A stretch of DNA of 64,000 nucleotides, taken from contig JAVGWX010000011.1 in assembly GCA_036924085.1 (NCBI GenBank), forward strand, positions 41,029,970 to 41,093,969. Direction: 5' to 3'. The translations under genes and the position numbers were made by a program. The notes beneath the pieces were generated by a model that searched no databases, had not been told where the DNA came from, and worked only from the letters and a program-made list of their open reading frames with translations. Shown here piece by piece: positions 25,262-38,500 of the stretch. Numbering within the stretch: position 1 is the first letter of the stretch; every line of letters starts with the position of its first letter. Origin of the DNA: Ariolimax columbianus. Taxonomy: Eukaryota; Mollusca; Gastropoda; Stylommatophora; Arionidae.

Positions 25262-28200
25262 ACTCCCCATGGATTGGAAAGATGCAGGAGTGATCCCCTT
25301 TTTCAAAAAGGGCAAAAAATCAGATCCAGCAAATTATAGACCGGTGAGTTTAATGAGCATAGTTTATAAATTGTTACTCAATAATCAAAGAAAACATTGA
25401 AATGCATTTAGACAAGTTTAATATAATCAGAAATAGTCAGCATGGGTTTCCTAGAGAGAGATTATGCTTAACAAATCTATTAGAAATCATTGAGTAGGTA
25501 ACTAAAATTATAGATAAAGGGGAGCCAGTGGATGTTATTTATCTAAATTTTGCAAAGGCCTTTGATAGAGTACCTCATCAAAGATTATTTAGAAAGTTAA
25601 AATCACATGGAATAGGTGGGGAAGTTGTCAAATGGATTGAAAATTGGTTGACGGGAAGAAGGTAAAGAGTGGGCATAAATAAGGAGTACTCTGAGTGGTG
25701 TGAAGTAAAAAATGGAGTGCCACAGGGCTTGGCTTTGTGACCAATTTTGTTTTTTATATATATAAATGATCTGGACATTGATATCGGATCCATAATTGCA
25801 AAATTCGTTGATGACACAAAACTATTCAGTAGTTTCTCATCTAAAGCAGAAGTGGATATATTAAGGTCAGATTTAGATAAAATTCTAGGATAGTCTGTGA
25901 ACTGGCAAATGGGAGTTTAATATAAACAATGTACAGTCATCCACATGGGTAGATCCAATATGGAACATAATTACAGAGTGGGCAAGAATAATCTTAGAAA
26001 GATGGAAAAGGAAAGGGACCTAGGGGTTATAATAGATCATACAGGTAAGGTGAGTGAGCAAGTCCAGATCTCAGTCTTTCTTTCTTTTCACTTGTCCTGT
26101 TTGTGCCTTTCAATATCAGGTTATGTAGAGGTTTCTTGACCTGACTGGTATGTGCTTCGTAGATGGGGAGCTTTACTGCTTCTGTTATTTCAGCTATCTA
26201 GTGAAAAAAGGCAAATGCAATGTTAGGAATGATAAAAAGAAATATTAAACATAAGAGCAAGGAAGTGATAGTCAAACTGTTTAAAGCATTAGTTAGACCT
26301 AGATTGGAGTACTGTGTACAGGTGTGGAGTCCTTATCGTAGAGGAGTTATAAACATTCTGGAAAGGATACTAAAAAGAGCGACAACATTGATAGTGGGAT
26401 TCCGGAATTAAAGTTGTGAGGAAAGACTCAGTAAAACCAGTCTACAGTGTCTAGAAAAGAGAAGAATTCAAGGTTACTTAATACAGGTTTATAAGATAAT
26501 CACAGGAAAGGTTAAATTACACTATAACAAGTTTTTCAAAATGCAACCACCAACGAGAACAACAGGGCACAGACACAAATTAGCTCAAGAAATGTCCAGT
26601 TTCGATATTAGGAAATATTTTTATTGGTGAATGATTGCAATGCATTGCCCCGGGAGGTAGTGGAGGCAGGGACAATTAATGCATTTAAGAATAGATTGGA
26701 AGCCTATAGCTTTTAGAACAGGGTAATGCAAATGTAACTGGTTGTCTACAGACTCTGATGAATCTTCTAAACCAGTATGAAAAAACGTTGTTTAAGTTTC
26801 TGAATCAACTTTATTTACGCAATAAGATTTCTAGGCCCTTGCAAAACTCTCTTCATTCACCTTTTATGACATGGAGGTGTCATGATCCTATTTCCTTTGC
26901 TCCCTATTAAGAGGCACAAAGATCCACCCAGACAATTGGATTAAAAACTTATTTTATTTGTTTCGATTTTTGTTGTTGATTTTTGTTTTGTTGCTTATAT
27001 GACTTTTCTTTTATATCATTTTCACTTTTCCAATTCCTATTAATCATCTTTGTACGTTAAAATAAGGGACACATCTTTTACTGCTCTCATGTAAACCTTT
27101 CTTGTTTTGTAATTGCAAATGAATTTTTAAAATTTGTTTTCTTGTGTGATTTAATAAATTTGCTACTTACATCTCTTATTCAATTTTGCTGTGTGAATTT
27201 CTTAGAAAATAAGTTGACAATCTGTAAATGTATAGTAAATGTTAAGGTCAGTCCCATGACAGCAATTGCCATCAGGGATGAAGATAACTTTTCATGTACT
27301 AAACCGTAGCCTATGTGGCCAATTCCCTTCCTTGCTGTTTTTACCTTCCCCAATTCATACGGCAGGTACCCATTTAAAGTTGGGTCAACTGGTGGAGCGG
27401 TTGTACCAGCCACGAACCACGGCTTTGAATTTTTTTCTGTTTTCCCTCCGTCTATGAATTTGAACCCTGGCACGCTGTAATCTCAGTCTAGCAAGCCAGC
27501 TCATTGTCGATTAGGCTACGCGCTCCAATGTATTTACCATTTCAGAACAACAACTTCAAATATAAATATTTTTTAAAAACAATTTACTCATATAAAATTA
27601 AATTTCTTCATTTCAGATACCATGTGTGAGTCTGAGTATTTTGAAGTTACCAGTGAAAAGTAATTGAATTTATCTTTTATTTGATTATTTTAATGCAAAA
27701 AGTTTAGTTTTTTAATAAATTATTTTGAATATTCCTCTATGTTAGGTATGTAAACAAGCTTCCATCAAAATCTAGAAAACGTCTTCAAGGTCCTGATAAC
27801 AATTCTGCTTTATGGAATGCAATGATCTACCCTTTCCTGAACATGACAATATATGGTGCAATTTGGTATCAGGGTAGGTACAAACTTGATTCTGTTCATG
27901 TCACAGTTATGTTCCTTAAAGTATTCAATAGTCGATAGTTTAGCTTTGTCAGTGCTTAAATATTCACAGGAGTGGTATGCAGGCATAAAATAAAAGAACT
28001 ATTATAACCTTCCAAGCATATTTTATAGGGTGACTTAAAGATGGTTGTGTATGGGACTAGCAACCTCATCATGTAGAACCATTGCTGTTGAAACCACAAC
28101 TGCAAATGCTTCAATAGTTTGTTCCTGGAGAAAGTTCACAGAATTTACCTTGCATTGGTGGTTTCAACACAATAAATAAATCTTTTTACACTAACATAAA

Positions 28201-31200
28201 TTTACAGATTTAATATAAATTTAATCTAATAATAAATAATAATATAAACAATAACAAAATTACATAATAATTAGATTAAATCTGTTTCTGACAGACATCC
28301 AACTGCCATTGCTGTAGAATCATGTGAACACTTTATAAGCAAACCAAGCAAAATTCCAAGGCTAGTAAATTTGTAAACAAAGCAGCAAAATTAATTACAC
28401 AGACAAGTATATTTTAAACACACCAATACCAAAAATAGCAAGCACAGAAAAGGAAGTGGCAGAATCAAATCATAGACACAAGTGCTTTGCTGAAAGAAAG
28501 GTCTGATTGCTTACAATGTGATTGCATTTCTGATCATTGCCACTACTTTATTTTCCAACTTGTGTAAGAAAACATAGAATTCCAGATCTTTGTAAATTGG
28601 AGCTAATGTATTGAAAGGAATTTAATGACTAGTGCTTTAAAAACTCTTAAAATGTACAAATATGTAACAAAAGAAAAGATCATTTGCTGATACGCCTATG
28701 TCAAATGAAAACCCAGTATAAGCAGGTGCCCATCTGTTTGAGAATTTGGCTAACAAAAAATATAGAAAATAAATGCTTTCAAATGTCTATCATTAAACTA
28801 GCTTTACTTGGAAAACATGGCATATAGATCTAGTTTAATTATACATTTTCTATACTTTATTTTACTTTGATCATTTTGAAAAAAACCATTTTGACACATT
28901 CTAGTACAATTTTTTACATTTTGTTTTATTTCACTTGCTTCTCTGGTCTTTAAATATTATTTATGCTGCCACTGTATCCTTCTTTTGGTCAGGAATTATT
29001 TGTATTTTCTTAGCTAAATTCTAAGTAAATCTTTCCATCTGCTGAGAAAATTACAGTGTGTAGCTTTAGTTTGCATCCAGTTTTTGTTTCCTTCACAGTG
29101 AATAATTTTAAAGATTTTAATGATGTAAATGTCATTTTTAGATGAGAACCTGTTCTTTCATTCCAAAGAACAACTTAGCAAAACAAGTTTTTATCTACGA
29201 GGTTTATAATCTTGTTATAGTTGGACCATTAAGGCTCAAAAGAGACACAATGTTTAACAATTTATAATCCAGATATTTTCTATCAAATCTTAATCTTTCT
29301 CTGAAATCATTATGGAATCAATATATACATTTTTTATTTTCTGTTTCATAAAAGAAATGAGGTAGTGTTTCTATAGCTTTATTTCAAGCCCAAAAATTTA
29401 CTGTACTAGGTGACATGTGCAACTCTGTGCTGTGGAGACTTCAACTACTCTAGTGGTGTTTTTGCTCGTTATAATACATTAACCATTATCCTGCCACATA
29501 ATTTTTTCAGCATGTCACATTTTGCTATGGTTCTTGACTTTGAGAGCATGTAACCATTTTATCTGTTGATCTATAAATATGATTTGTTGTTTTTAGAGAC
29601 ATAAATTAATAAAGAACTTTTTGGTGTTCTTGAAGAAGATGAAGGTGATAGTGTTGAAATACAGCACAAACATATCGATTTACTCGTTTTCTGCTTCTCT
29701 TGTTTGTCAAAATTAAAATTTGTTGAAGTTCCACATAGGACAAATAATCAATGTTTACTAGATCAGCATATCTGTTAGTATCTACCAAAAACGTATTATT
29801 GCATCTACATATACAAACTAAATAGATCCACCTCCGAAAAATCAGTTGCAAAAACTTAACTTCCACATTCCACATTCAAATCCAAGTGAAAAAACATAAA
29901 AAATCATTTCCAAATGCCTAAAACAAATTTCTAAATCACCACTGTTCTTAACCTGACCGGACGGAAGTGGAACTTTCTACAATTGGACGATCAGTATTTT
30001 CAGGTTGTCTATCTATGATTAAAGTTCTTTGAAAAAAACGTCAGTGAAACGTAAATTCAGTTGGATGAAAGCGACAGATAATGTCCTGGGCAATTTTTTT
30101 CACCAATCCTTACATAAAAGTTAATAGCATAAACACATCACTCTGACCTTCTGACTTCAATGTTATCTGGGACATGTATTCTTCATCAGGTGAAGCTGAT
30201 GCTAGTGGTGTTAAAATGAATAACTACAACTGCACTTTCCCAACAATGATCAGAGATTGGAGGAAGAACTTTTATCAAAGTTCTGGAGGACAAACAAATC
30301 AAACATTCCCATTTGGTTTTGTGCAGGTATCTCATTTTTGTGTCTTGTCTTGTCCACTCCTGCCTTGAGACATCGTGGAGAGCCGTAGTTTTCTGTCCAT
30401 GGTCAGACGTCGCTGACTTGAAGTAGTCATCGTCCCATGACAATTTAGAATATCCACAACATTTCTTATCCATCTAGTTATCTGTCTTCTATGGTTGCGA
30501 AAACCCGAACGTCGTGCATTATAGGCGCATGTCAATATACTCACATCGTCGTCAATATATTCAGTGCAGGGTCTTGCTTTAACTATTCTTCTCACATCTT
30601 CATTGTGCATTCTATCTCTTCTAGTTACATTGATTGTGTTCCGGAGGCATCTCATCTCACATGTTGCGATCTTTTTCTCTAGAGATTTTGTCAAAGTCCA
30701 CGTTTGACACTGGTGAGAGTTGGCATGAATATACTGTTGATTAGCATTCTTCTTGTGGACATGTTTATGTTAGGGTGTTTCAATAATGGGGACAGCTGTT
30801 ATACAATTGCATTTGCTTTTTGGCACCTGATCTCAATTTCTCTATCTAAACCTCCATCCTATTTGAAAACACTGCTTGTACTTGAATTCCTGCACTTGCT
30901 TGATCTTGGTCCGTTTGTGTTTTCAGGCGACCTGCTTATCTGCATAGTTTCTGTTTTTGATGTGTTAATTCTCATACTGTATCTTTCACACACATTTTTG
31001 TGTAAATAGGTCTAAATGTTTTTTGCAGGTGTGTCTCAGTTTTGTATTTGTATCTATCTCATTTTGGTGCACGTATCAATTCAAGTTTTTTGCAGTTATC
31101 TGTCCCAGTTTTGTATCGATATAATTTTATTTTTGCAGCTATCTATCCCAGTTTTGTACTGATATCACTCTATTTTGTAGTTATGTACTACAAATATTAT

Positions 31201-34200
31201 ATGACATATGTTATGTTATGGTTTTTGTTGTGATTTGTTAGGTGTGCAGATAGATTGGCCACGGAGAGCACAAATTGGGGAGACAGGAATATACATCGTA
31301 CACCCCAACGGCGACATAGAAAACCATTCCATACTAGCAGGAGAGAACCAAACTAATTTCAGAGCTGAAGCAATGATTGTACATGCAGCAACTCAGATTT
31401 GTATCAGCCAAAAGACAACTACAAGAATAACGGTTATTCTAGAAGACTACAGCAGCTGACTCCAAGCCATCTTAAGCCCCAAGCAAGATAGACTCACACG
31501 AAATAAATTATACAAATTTGGATCCCAAAAAACAGATTTAGTCCTACAGTGGATTCCAGCCCATTGTGGAATACTTGCAAATGAGAAGGCATATGAGCTC
31601 ACAAAAGCGAGAAGTGGTGCCACACAGATTCACCATCCACAGAGCTATAAAGAAGCAAAAGCATTCATAAAATGATCCTTGAGAACAGAAGGGAGAGATC
31701 AACACAAAGAATACATACCAGAAAATGGCAGCATAAACAAACTTGACAAGATGGAAAGAGAAAGATCTTCAGAATCAGAATGGAACATTGCAGACTCAAG
31801 GCCCACCTCCACAGAATGGGTCATAAAGACACCGCCGCATGTGATTGTGGAGTACTCAAGCAAATACCAGAACATATCCTGGAGGACTGTCTCACTTATG
31901 CGGATCAAAGAGAGACAGTCTGGCTTGGGAAAGCGACCATATTCGAAAAAATGTGGGAGGGCCGGCAAAGATCTGTTATGTGCAGTATCCTTAGTGAAAC
32001 TCATCAGCCTAGAAGCATAGCATTAGTTAAATGAAGAATAAGAAGAGATATGACTTGTTTAAATTTATTATTTGTCCCTGACAAAGGTCTTGTGTCTGAC
32101 ATGCCTTTTTTTTTTATATTTGTGCTACTGTAAGCACCATAAATTTGTATAGACTATTTACCTTCAATAGAGTGGATAGATTCACCAAAGCTTGTTCAAA
32201 TTTTAACCTTACCATCAACATGGGAAAAACAGAATCATACATCAACCAGCTTCTGGCAGTAGTTAAACTGAGCTAATTATCAAGAGAAATGGTGGGAAAA
32301 TAAAATGAACAGATTAATGTAGCTTCGTAGCTCGATATCCAAGAATGTCACCATTGATGATGAGGTGAACACTAGGATCTCCATAGCCAGCAGCTCATTT
32401 GGCAGACTATTCACAGATGCTTGACATTGAAGTGGCTTTAGTTTGCAGAGGAAACTGAAGGTTTACAGAGCTGGGGTATTTCTAGTGCTGTTGTATGCTT
32501 GTGAAACATAGACTGAATACAGGCGTCAGGTAAAAAATGTTGAACCACTTCCACACAGTCTGCAACAGAAGGGTATTTCAGATCAAATGACATGACAGGG
32601 TTCAAGATACCTTCTCTCATTAAAGAGTTATCCCTAGCATTAATACTATTCTGTTTCAGTCACAAATCTCCTTGGCGGGTCATGTAGTCTGCATAGAAGC
32701 CCATTGGTTGCCAAAAATACTCTTTTATGATGAGATGCAGAAGCGTAAATACTCCCTTGGTGGCCAAAGAAGTGCTTTAAAGATACATTTAAGGCTTCAC
32801 TAAAAAAACTTTTGTACAATACTCATAACTTGGAGAAACTGCTGCAGATAGCCAGACAGTTTGGTACACATCTCTTCATGAAGATGCTGTGTCATACAAT
32901 GCATCCATTAAAAACAGCAACTGAACAATGTAGACAGACTAGAAAAGTCAGTGAAATAAATCCTTCACATTCCCTGTCCACATTAGCCGAGGTCTTTCCA
33001 GATCCACAGCGGCCTCCTCAGTCACCTCTGCACTCGTTGACTGACTGAACATATTCAAAACGGATGAACAGAAAGAGTAGTTATCCTCACCAATGAATGA
33101 CGAACATCATTATCATCACCACCTTCAGTACCACCTCAGCTTTGATTTACATATTATTGCATCTTTCTGGCTCATCACTCTGAGAAAAGAAGAAAGTAAT
33201 CTTCATTCTGTTGCTATATTATTTCAACTTTCTTTCACAGTTTAGTTACATAATTTGTTACTTGAGTTTATAAACCTAGATTATAGTGAACACTGCCATG
33301 TGCATCTTATGAATCCACCTATGTGCATCATATAAATCTAGCCATGTGCATCATATGATCCAGCCATGTGCACCTTATTAATCCAGCCATGTGTACATTA
33401 TTAACCCAGCCATACACTTTCTTAAAATGTGTGTGGTTTTTATTTAATATTAAAATTTATCTGTAATAGAAAATTGAATCTTTTAAATTTGTTTTTCGTT
33501 ACTGTTACTTTAACAGCTAGCACCAAATTCACCAAGCCAGTCTATAACTGTTGGGTTCCCTGATATACGGTGGCATCAGACAGCCGACCATGGATACGTA
33601 CCAAACTCTAACATGGTCAATGTTTTTATGGCTGTAGCATTAGACTTACCAGATTTCAATTCTACTTATGGCTCGTAAGTAACGCTTTTTTCCAATCATA
33701 TTTTTCCAGGCTGTTATGTCAGTATATTCTTAATACTTACCTGTTTTGTTAATTTCATGCTAGCATAGATGTACCAGTGTACCAAAAATACAAATCTACA
33801 GTACTGTTGGTTACAAATTGATACCGAAGAGTGAGACAAGAACATACAAAAAGACATCTGATACAAAACTGACAAACAATTAACAAATTAAGACAATAGC
33901 ACTCATTACAAATTGCAATAATCTTGACAGAAAAAAATTATTTTGCACCTAGTTTCCACATAATTGCCTGTAGCAGGAGTCTATTATTGTTCATCTTCAG
34001 CACGTGCCCGGAATATGCCCAATGTTTCTTCCTGATTATATTAGAAACATAATTTTCAATGAACTGTAGTTATATTTGCTCGTTAGTCATGCATTCTTTC
34101 CAGCCAATGCCCAATAGACATCTAAGGCATTTATTTTACATAGGTGAAATTCTCAACTTTCTCTCACGACATCACCAGTAGAACGAGCCTGGCGACTTCA

Positions 34201-35482
34201 TTCATGCACTCAGTTCGCAGAGTCTGGTCCCAGCAGAGGCTCTCCCTGTAGAACAGACTTCATATATACTCTTCCAGGGAACGGTGTGGCCTAGTGGTTA
34301 AGTGGCACGGCTCACAATCCGAAGGTGCTGGGTTCGATCCCCATCACAGCACCGACCGATATCCCAGGGAAGCAAACCCTTAGAAAATGCAGGAGGAAGC
34401 AGATCCTTACATAAAATGCATGCTGAAGTTGGATGCACTGGGGCGACGGGCGCAAAATAAAAACTACAGTGCAACGCACACCGCCTTGGGGATTAGAGAA
34501 ATAAGGTGAACGCACACACACAAAAAAAATTAAATATATATATACTCTTCCAACATTGTTCCCATTCTTTTGTATGGCTCCGAGATCTGAACACTACTAC
34601 AGCAAGACCGGCAGCGTCATGAGGCCTTCCACCTGAACAACCAGGAGCGCATCCTCTGGATCCACTGGAATGACCCGATTTTCAACAGTGAAGTGGTTCG
34701 ATATACTCAACTTGCAAGCATTGTCTCAGCAATTGATCGCTCATCGGCTCTCACTCTTCGGTCATGTTGTCCGTCTCCACTGGGAAGTCCCAGCCCACGA
34801 GATGCTCCAGCTAGCTATGGAGGCAAGAGACAAGAAGAGGCCGTGCTCATCCTGGAGATGTCCTCGGAACCACCCTCATAACATCTGGCTAAAACAGATC
34901 GCCACCTCTCCAAAGAAACTGCAGGCAACCTGAGACACGGCCTTCAGACTTGGTCATGGACATATTCATTCGACGCGATGGGCCCTGGACGCCTAAGAGT
35001 ACTATTGATTATTGATTGATTGTAATACTTGACCATTGGGCTGTATAACTGATTCATTACAACTGATTTATTGTAATACTTGACCATTGAACTGTACAAC
35101 TGATTGATTGTAACACTTGACCATTGAACTGTACAACTGATTGATTGTAATACTTGACCATTGAGCTGTACAACTGATTTATTACAACTGATTAATTGTA
35201 ACACTTGACCATTGAGTTGTACAACTGATTGATTGTAATACTTGACTATTGAGCTGTACAACTGATTGATTGTAATACTTGACCATTGAGCTGTACAACT
35301 GATTTAGTGTTATACGTGACCATTGAGCTGTACAACTGATTTATTACAACTGATTTATTGTAACACTTGACCATCGAGCTATACAACTGATTGATTGTAA
35401 CACTTGACCATTGAGCTGTACAATGATCCCTGAGAGTGTGAGAATTATATATATATATAATATACATATTTTCTTCTTAGTA

Positions 35483-35560
<78 letters not shown>

Positions 35561-38500
35561 TACTAAGAAGAAAATATGTTTTAGCATTGAAAGATATACA
35601 GAGTATATTAATTAAATTGCACTATTTGCAGAATAAATCAAAAACACTTCAAAAATTTAATTTAAAAGTTAAAATTTTCAGCAAAAAAAGGTGGGTTACA
35701 CCAACATAATAATTATGTAATTTTTCTTATAATTTGTTCAAAACTTAATGACAGCCAAATACATTTGTAGCTAATACATATCATTTATTTTTGAAACATT
35801 TGCTTTATATTGAAATGTCTTGAATTACATGCTGAGCTGATAAATTTAATCTTTTACTGTGTAGCACTGGTATATCTTATGTTATTACAGTGCCTAAATG
35901 TCGGCGGCCTAGTTTTGTTCTTGTGATTTAGTCCATTATGGATGCGGTCAGGCCACGGATTTGTCTGGAATTCACTCTAGTTGATGACTAACATTTGTGT
36001 TCACGGAAAAGTGTTGTAGTTTCCATTTGGATTAGTTACTTTGTTTATTTTGTGGTGGATTTCCTTAGATTATTGGGCATAGTCTATGACTATTTGCAAT
36101 AGTATTTTGGTTACTCTGTGTTGAATTTCCACGGTCGAGTACACACGGCTGAACTTCACGAGACTGGCGTCTTTTACCCTGTATGCTGACAGTACTGGTT
36201 TTGGTGTAGCTGTAAAATGTACACACTGGCCAATAATAATGAGCTAACAATCATTATGAAGAAATTAGGTTCTGCCAGTTAGCAAGTTGTCTATGATACT
36301 GCTCATACAGTGAGGGATGTTGTCGAGAGGTAAGGCACTCGCCTCTCAAAGCGATGAATGGAAATGGTTGGCGATCTAATCCCGCAAATTTCAAGTGACT
36401 CCTGGTCTCAAAGAAGGTGAGACCAGAGTGCCTGCATCCTGAGCTATCTTCAGTCTTCTTGACAAGTCTTACCACTGGTCCAAGTTAGATTGGGACCAGA
36501 GAGTGGGGTTGATGAGCAACGCAGTTTCGTCCTCACTATAATCCAAATACAGTGCAAATTACATCATCAAGACAAAACCGTCTAATGATGTTGCAATCAT
36601 TGCTTGCGATGAGCAACTAACTACGTAACTTTCTTATTTTATGGTGACTGAAAAACATGAAAGGTTAAAACATAATTCTAGGTAAGAACAGAAACAGATA
36701 AGGATAAATGTTTCAACTATTAAAGGTATTTATTAAGAACTGGACAACATGAAAACAAAGCAGAATAAATCAATTAACTAAGCTAAAAGAGTAAAAAAGA
36801 AGAATGAGGAAAAATGGAGGTATCTATTATAAAATGGAGCTGAGAGAACAGCAAAAAAAGCTGCAGTAAAATGTGTGTCAATATTAACCCTTTACATTCC
36901 AGTCTAATTGATTTGATTTGTCTTAACCCTTTACAGTCCAGTCTAATTGATAATATTCATATCTTAAGACAGCAATCTAATAAATTAGGCTGGACTGTAA
37001 ATGATTAAAATTGGGAATGACTTGTTATTGTTATTTTCTATCATCATTGCTTTCCAGCTTCAATGCAGTTTTTCCCAATTTTAAATTCTTATTGAATAAA
37101 CATCATGTTAGATAACTAAAAGAGGGCTAAAGATGTAGCACAGTGAATGAGCTGACAGTAGCTAGGTACTCATAGCTGGCTGCTTGGACCAAGTCAGCGA
37201 ACCATAACTGACCAAGACCCTAATCTGCAGCCAAGCAATGGCCCTGGAAACAGGTTGCTCTAGTGTAGTCTGGCTAAGAGAATAGGGATCACAATGGGAT
37301 GGCAAACCTTGTACCCAAAAATAACCAGTTTAAATCGGATGTGCCGGGCCAAAAGGCACAGATATCACAACCTTGCTGTAAACTCTGACACAATGTCATT
37401 TTCATCCTTTTCAGGGCTATCGCAGCAGTAGAAAAAGATAACTGAATATTTATTGCTAAATGAACTGGATTTCAGTGGATAAAGTTCTTATGAAAACCAA
37501 TTTTGTGGACTCATTGTTGTACTTTGTGTCTCATCATTATTATCATTTTTACAGTATTCACCCTCGTGACAAAGAAGATGTTGGGTACAGGTTAAGTCTC
37601 AGTGGCCTTGCTGTTGCCTATGGCAGGTCAGAACTTTATCAAGGCCCATTTCCAGTACAGGGTGAAGTGACATCAAAAGGTCTGAAGATTCTCTATGGTG
37701 ATAAATGGAACTTGGAAGTTAGAGACACAGCTGGTTTTGAGGTATTGAACAGATACCATCTGTAAACATTAGTTAGCAAGTACACAATTCTTTGCTTACG
37801 GTTTCATGGTTATGTGTCTTTAATAATTCTAGCAAAAGTATATTTACTTTACTTTACTTCTTTTTTTGCTTTGCCCGGTAACAAGCACAAAATTGTTAGG
37901 GCCCTTTTAATGGAATTGCAATATAAATAACACCTAATGGAAGGCCAGATATCTTACTTCAACAAAGGAAACAGCAGCACTGTTTAGCTAAAGGTTTCTT
38001 TCAACATCTTTCAAGTGTCTAAGCCTGAAAAATGACTATTTTTGTAATGTTCTGCAATTTCTGATATAACTGTGATTGAAATGTCAGTGGATAGAAGTCA
38101 TGCCTTCAGTGTTAAGAAGGTATGTGGTAAAAATGTCTTTGAATACAAGAGGCATAAATTTGCCATTAAGAAAATTCTTAACTTTTAACTCAGCAATATT
38201 TAAATTCTGGTCTGGATAAGAATGTGCAAAAAAACAAATGAAGTATGAGTAATATTCTTCTCTCATCATTTGCGATTCTGTTGCTAATTTTTTAAATCTG
38301 AACTTTCCAGATTAAGAAGTGCCTTATGAGGTTACCTAATGACTTTCTTAGTATGTATTCTTTATGTTAGGGCTACTTCTTCTTCTTCTTCTGCGTACGC
38401 AGTCAGACAGTAACCATTATTTTTTTGAAAAAAGTGGCGGTCATCCTGAGGCTGTCACCACTGCCATAGAGCTTATCTTGCAGTGATGGCCACATCTGCT

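Noticed and set aside
25054..25339. Ser/Leu-rich frames at the (CT)n tract
   Set aside because: A product of the microsatellite; no other support.
27617..27659. Possible small exon after TTTCAG and before GTAATT
   Set aside because: It meets a stop in the phase left by exon 4, and its 43 nt would break the frame of exon 5.
33960..34180. Minus-strand RT tail remnant
   Set aside because: Phrases such as GHWLERMHD are only faintly like an RT C-terminus; too weak to annotate.
34276..34350. Functional tRNA gene
   Set aside because: The acceptor and anticodon arms do not pair well and it is followed by a SINE body and flanked by a target duplication. The other tRNA-like heads (5735, 18045, 36305, 44553, 60485) are judged the same way.
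34992..35467. Minus-strand frames with [13 protein letters not shown] repeats
   Set aside because: Translation of the 37-bp tandem array.
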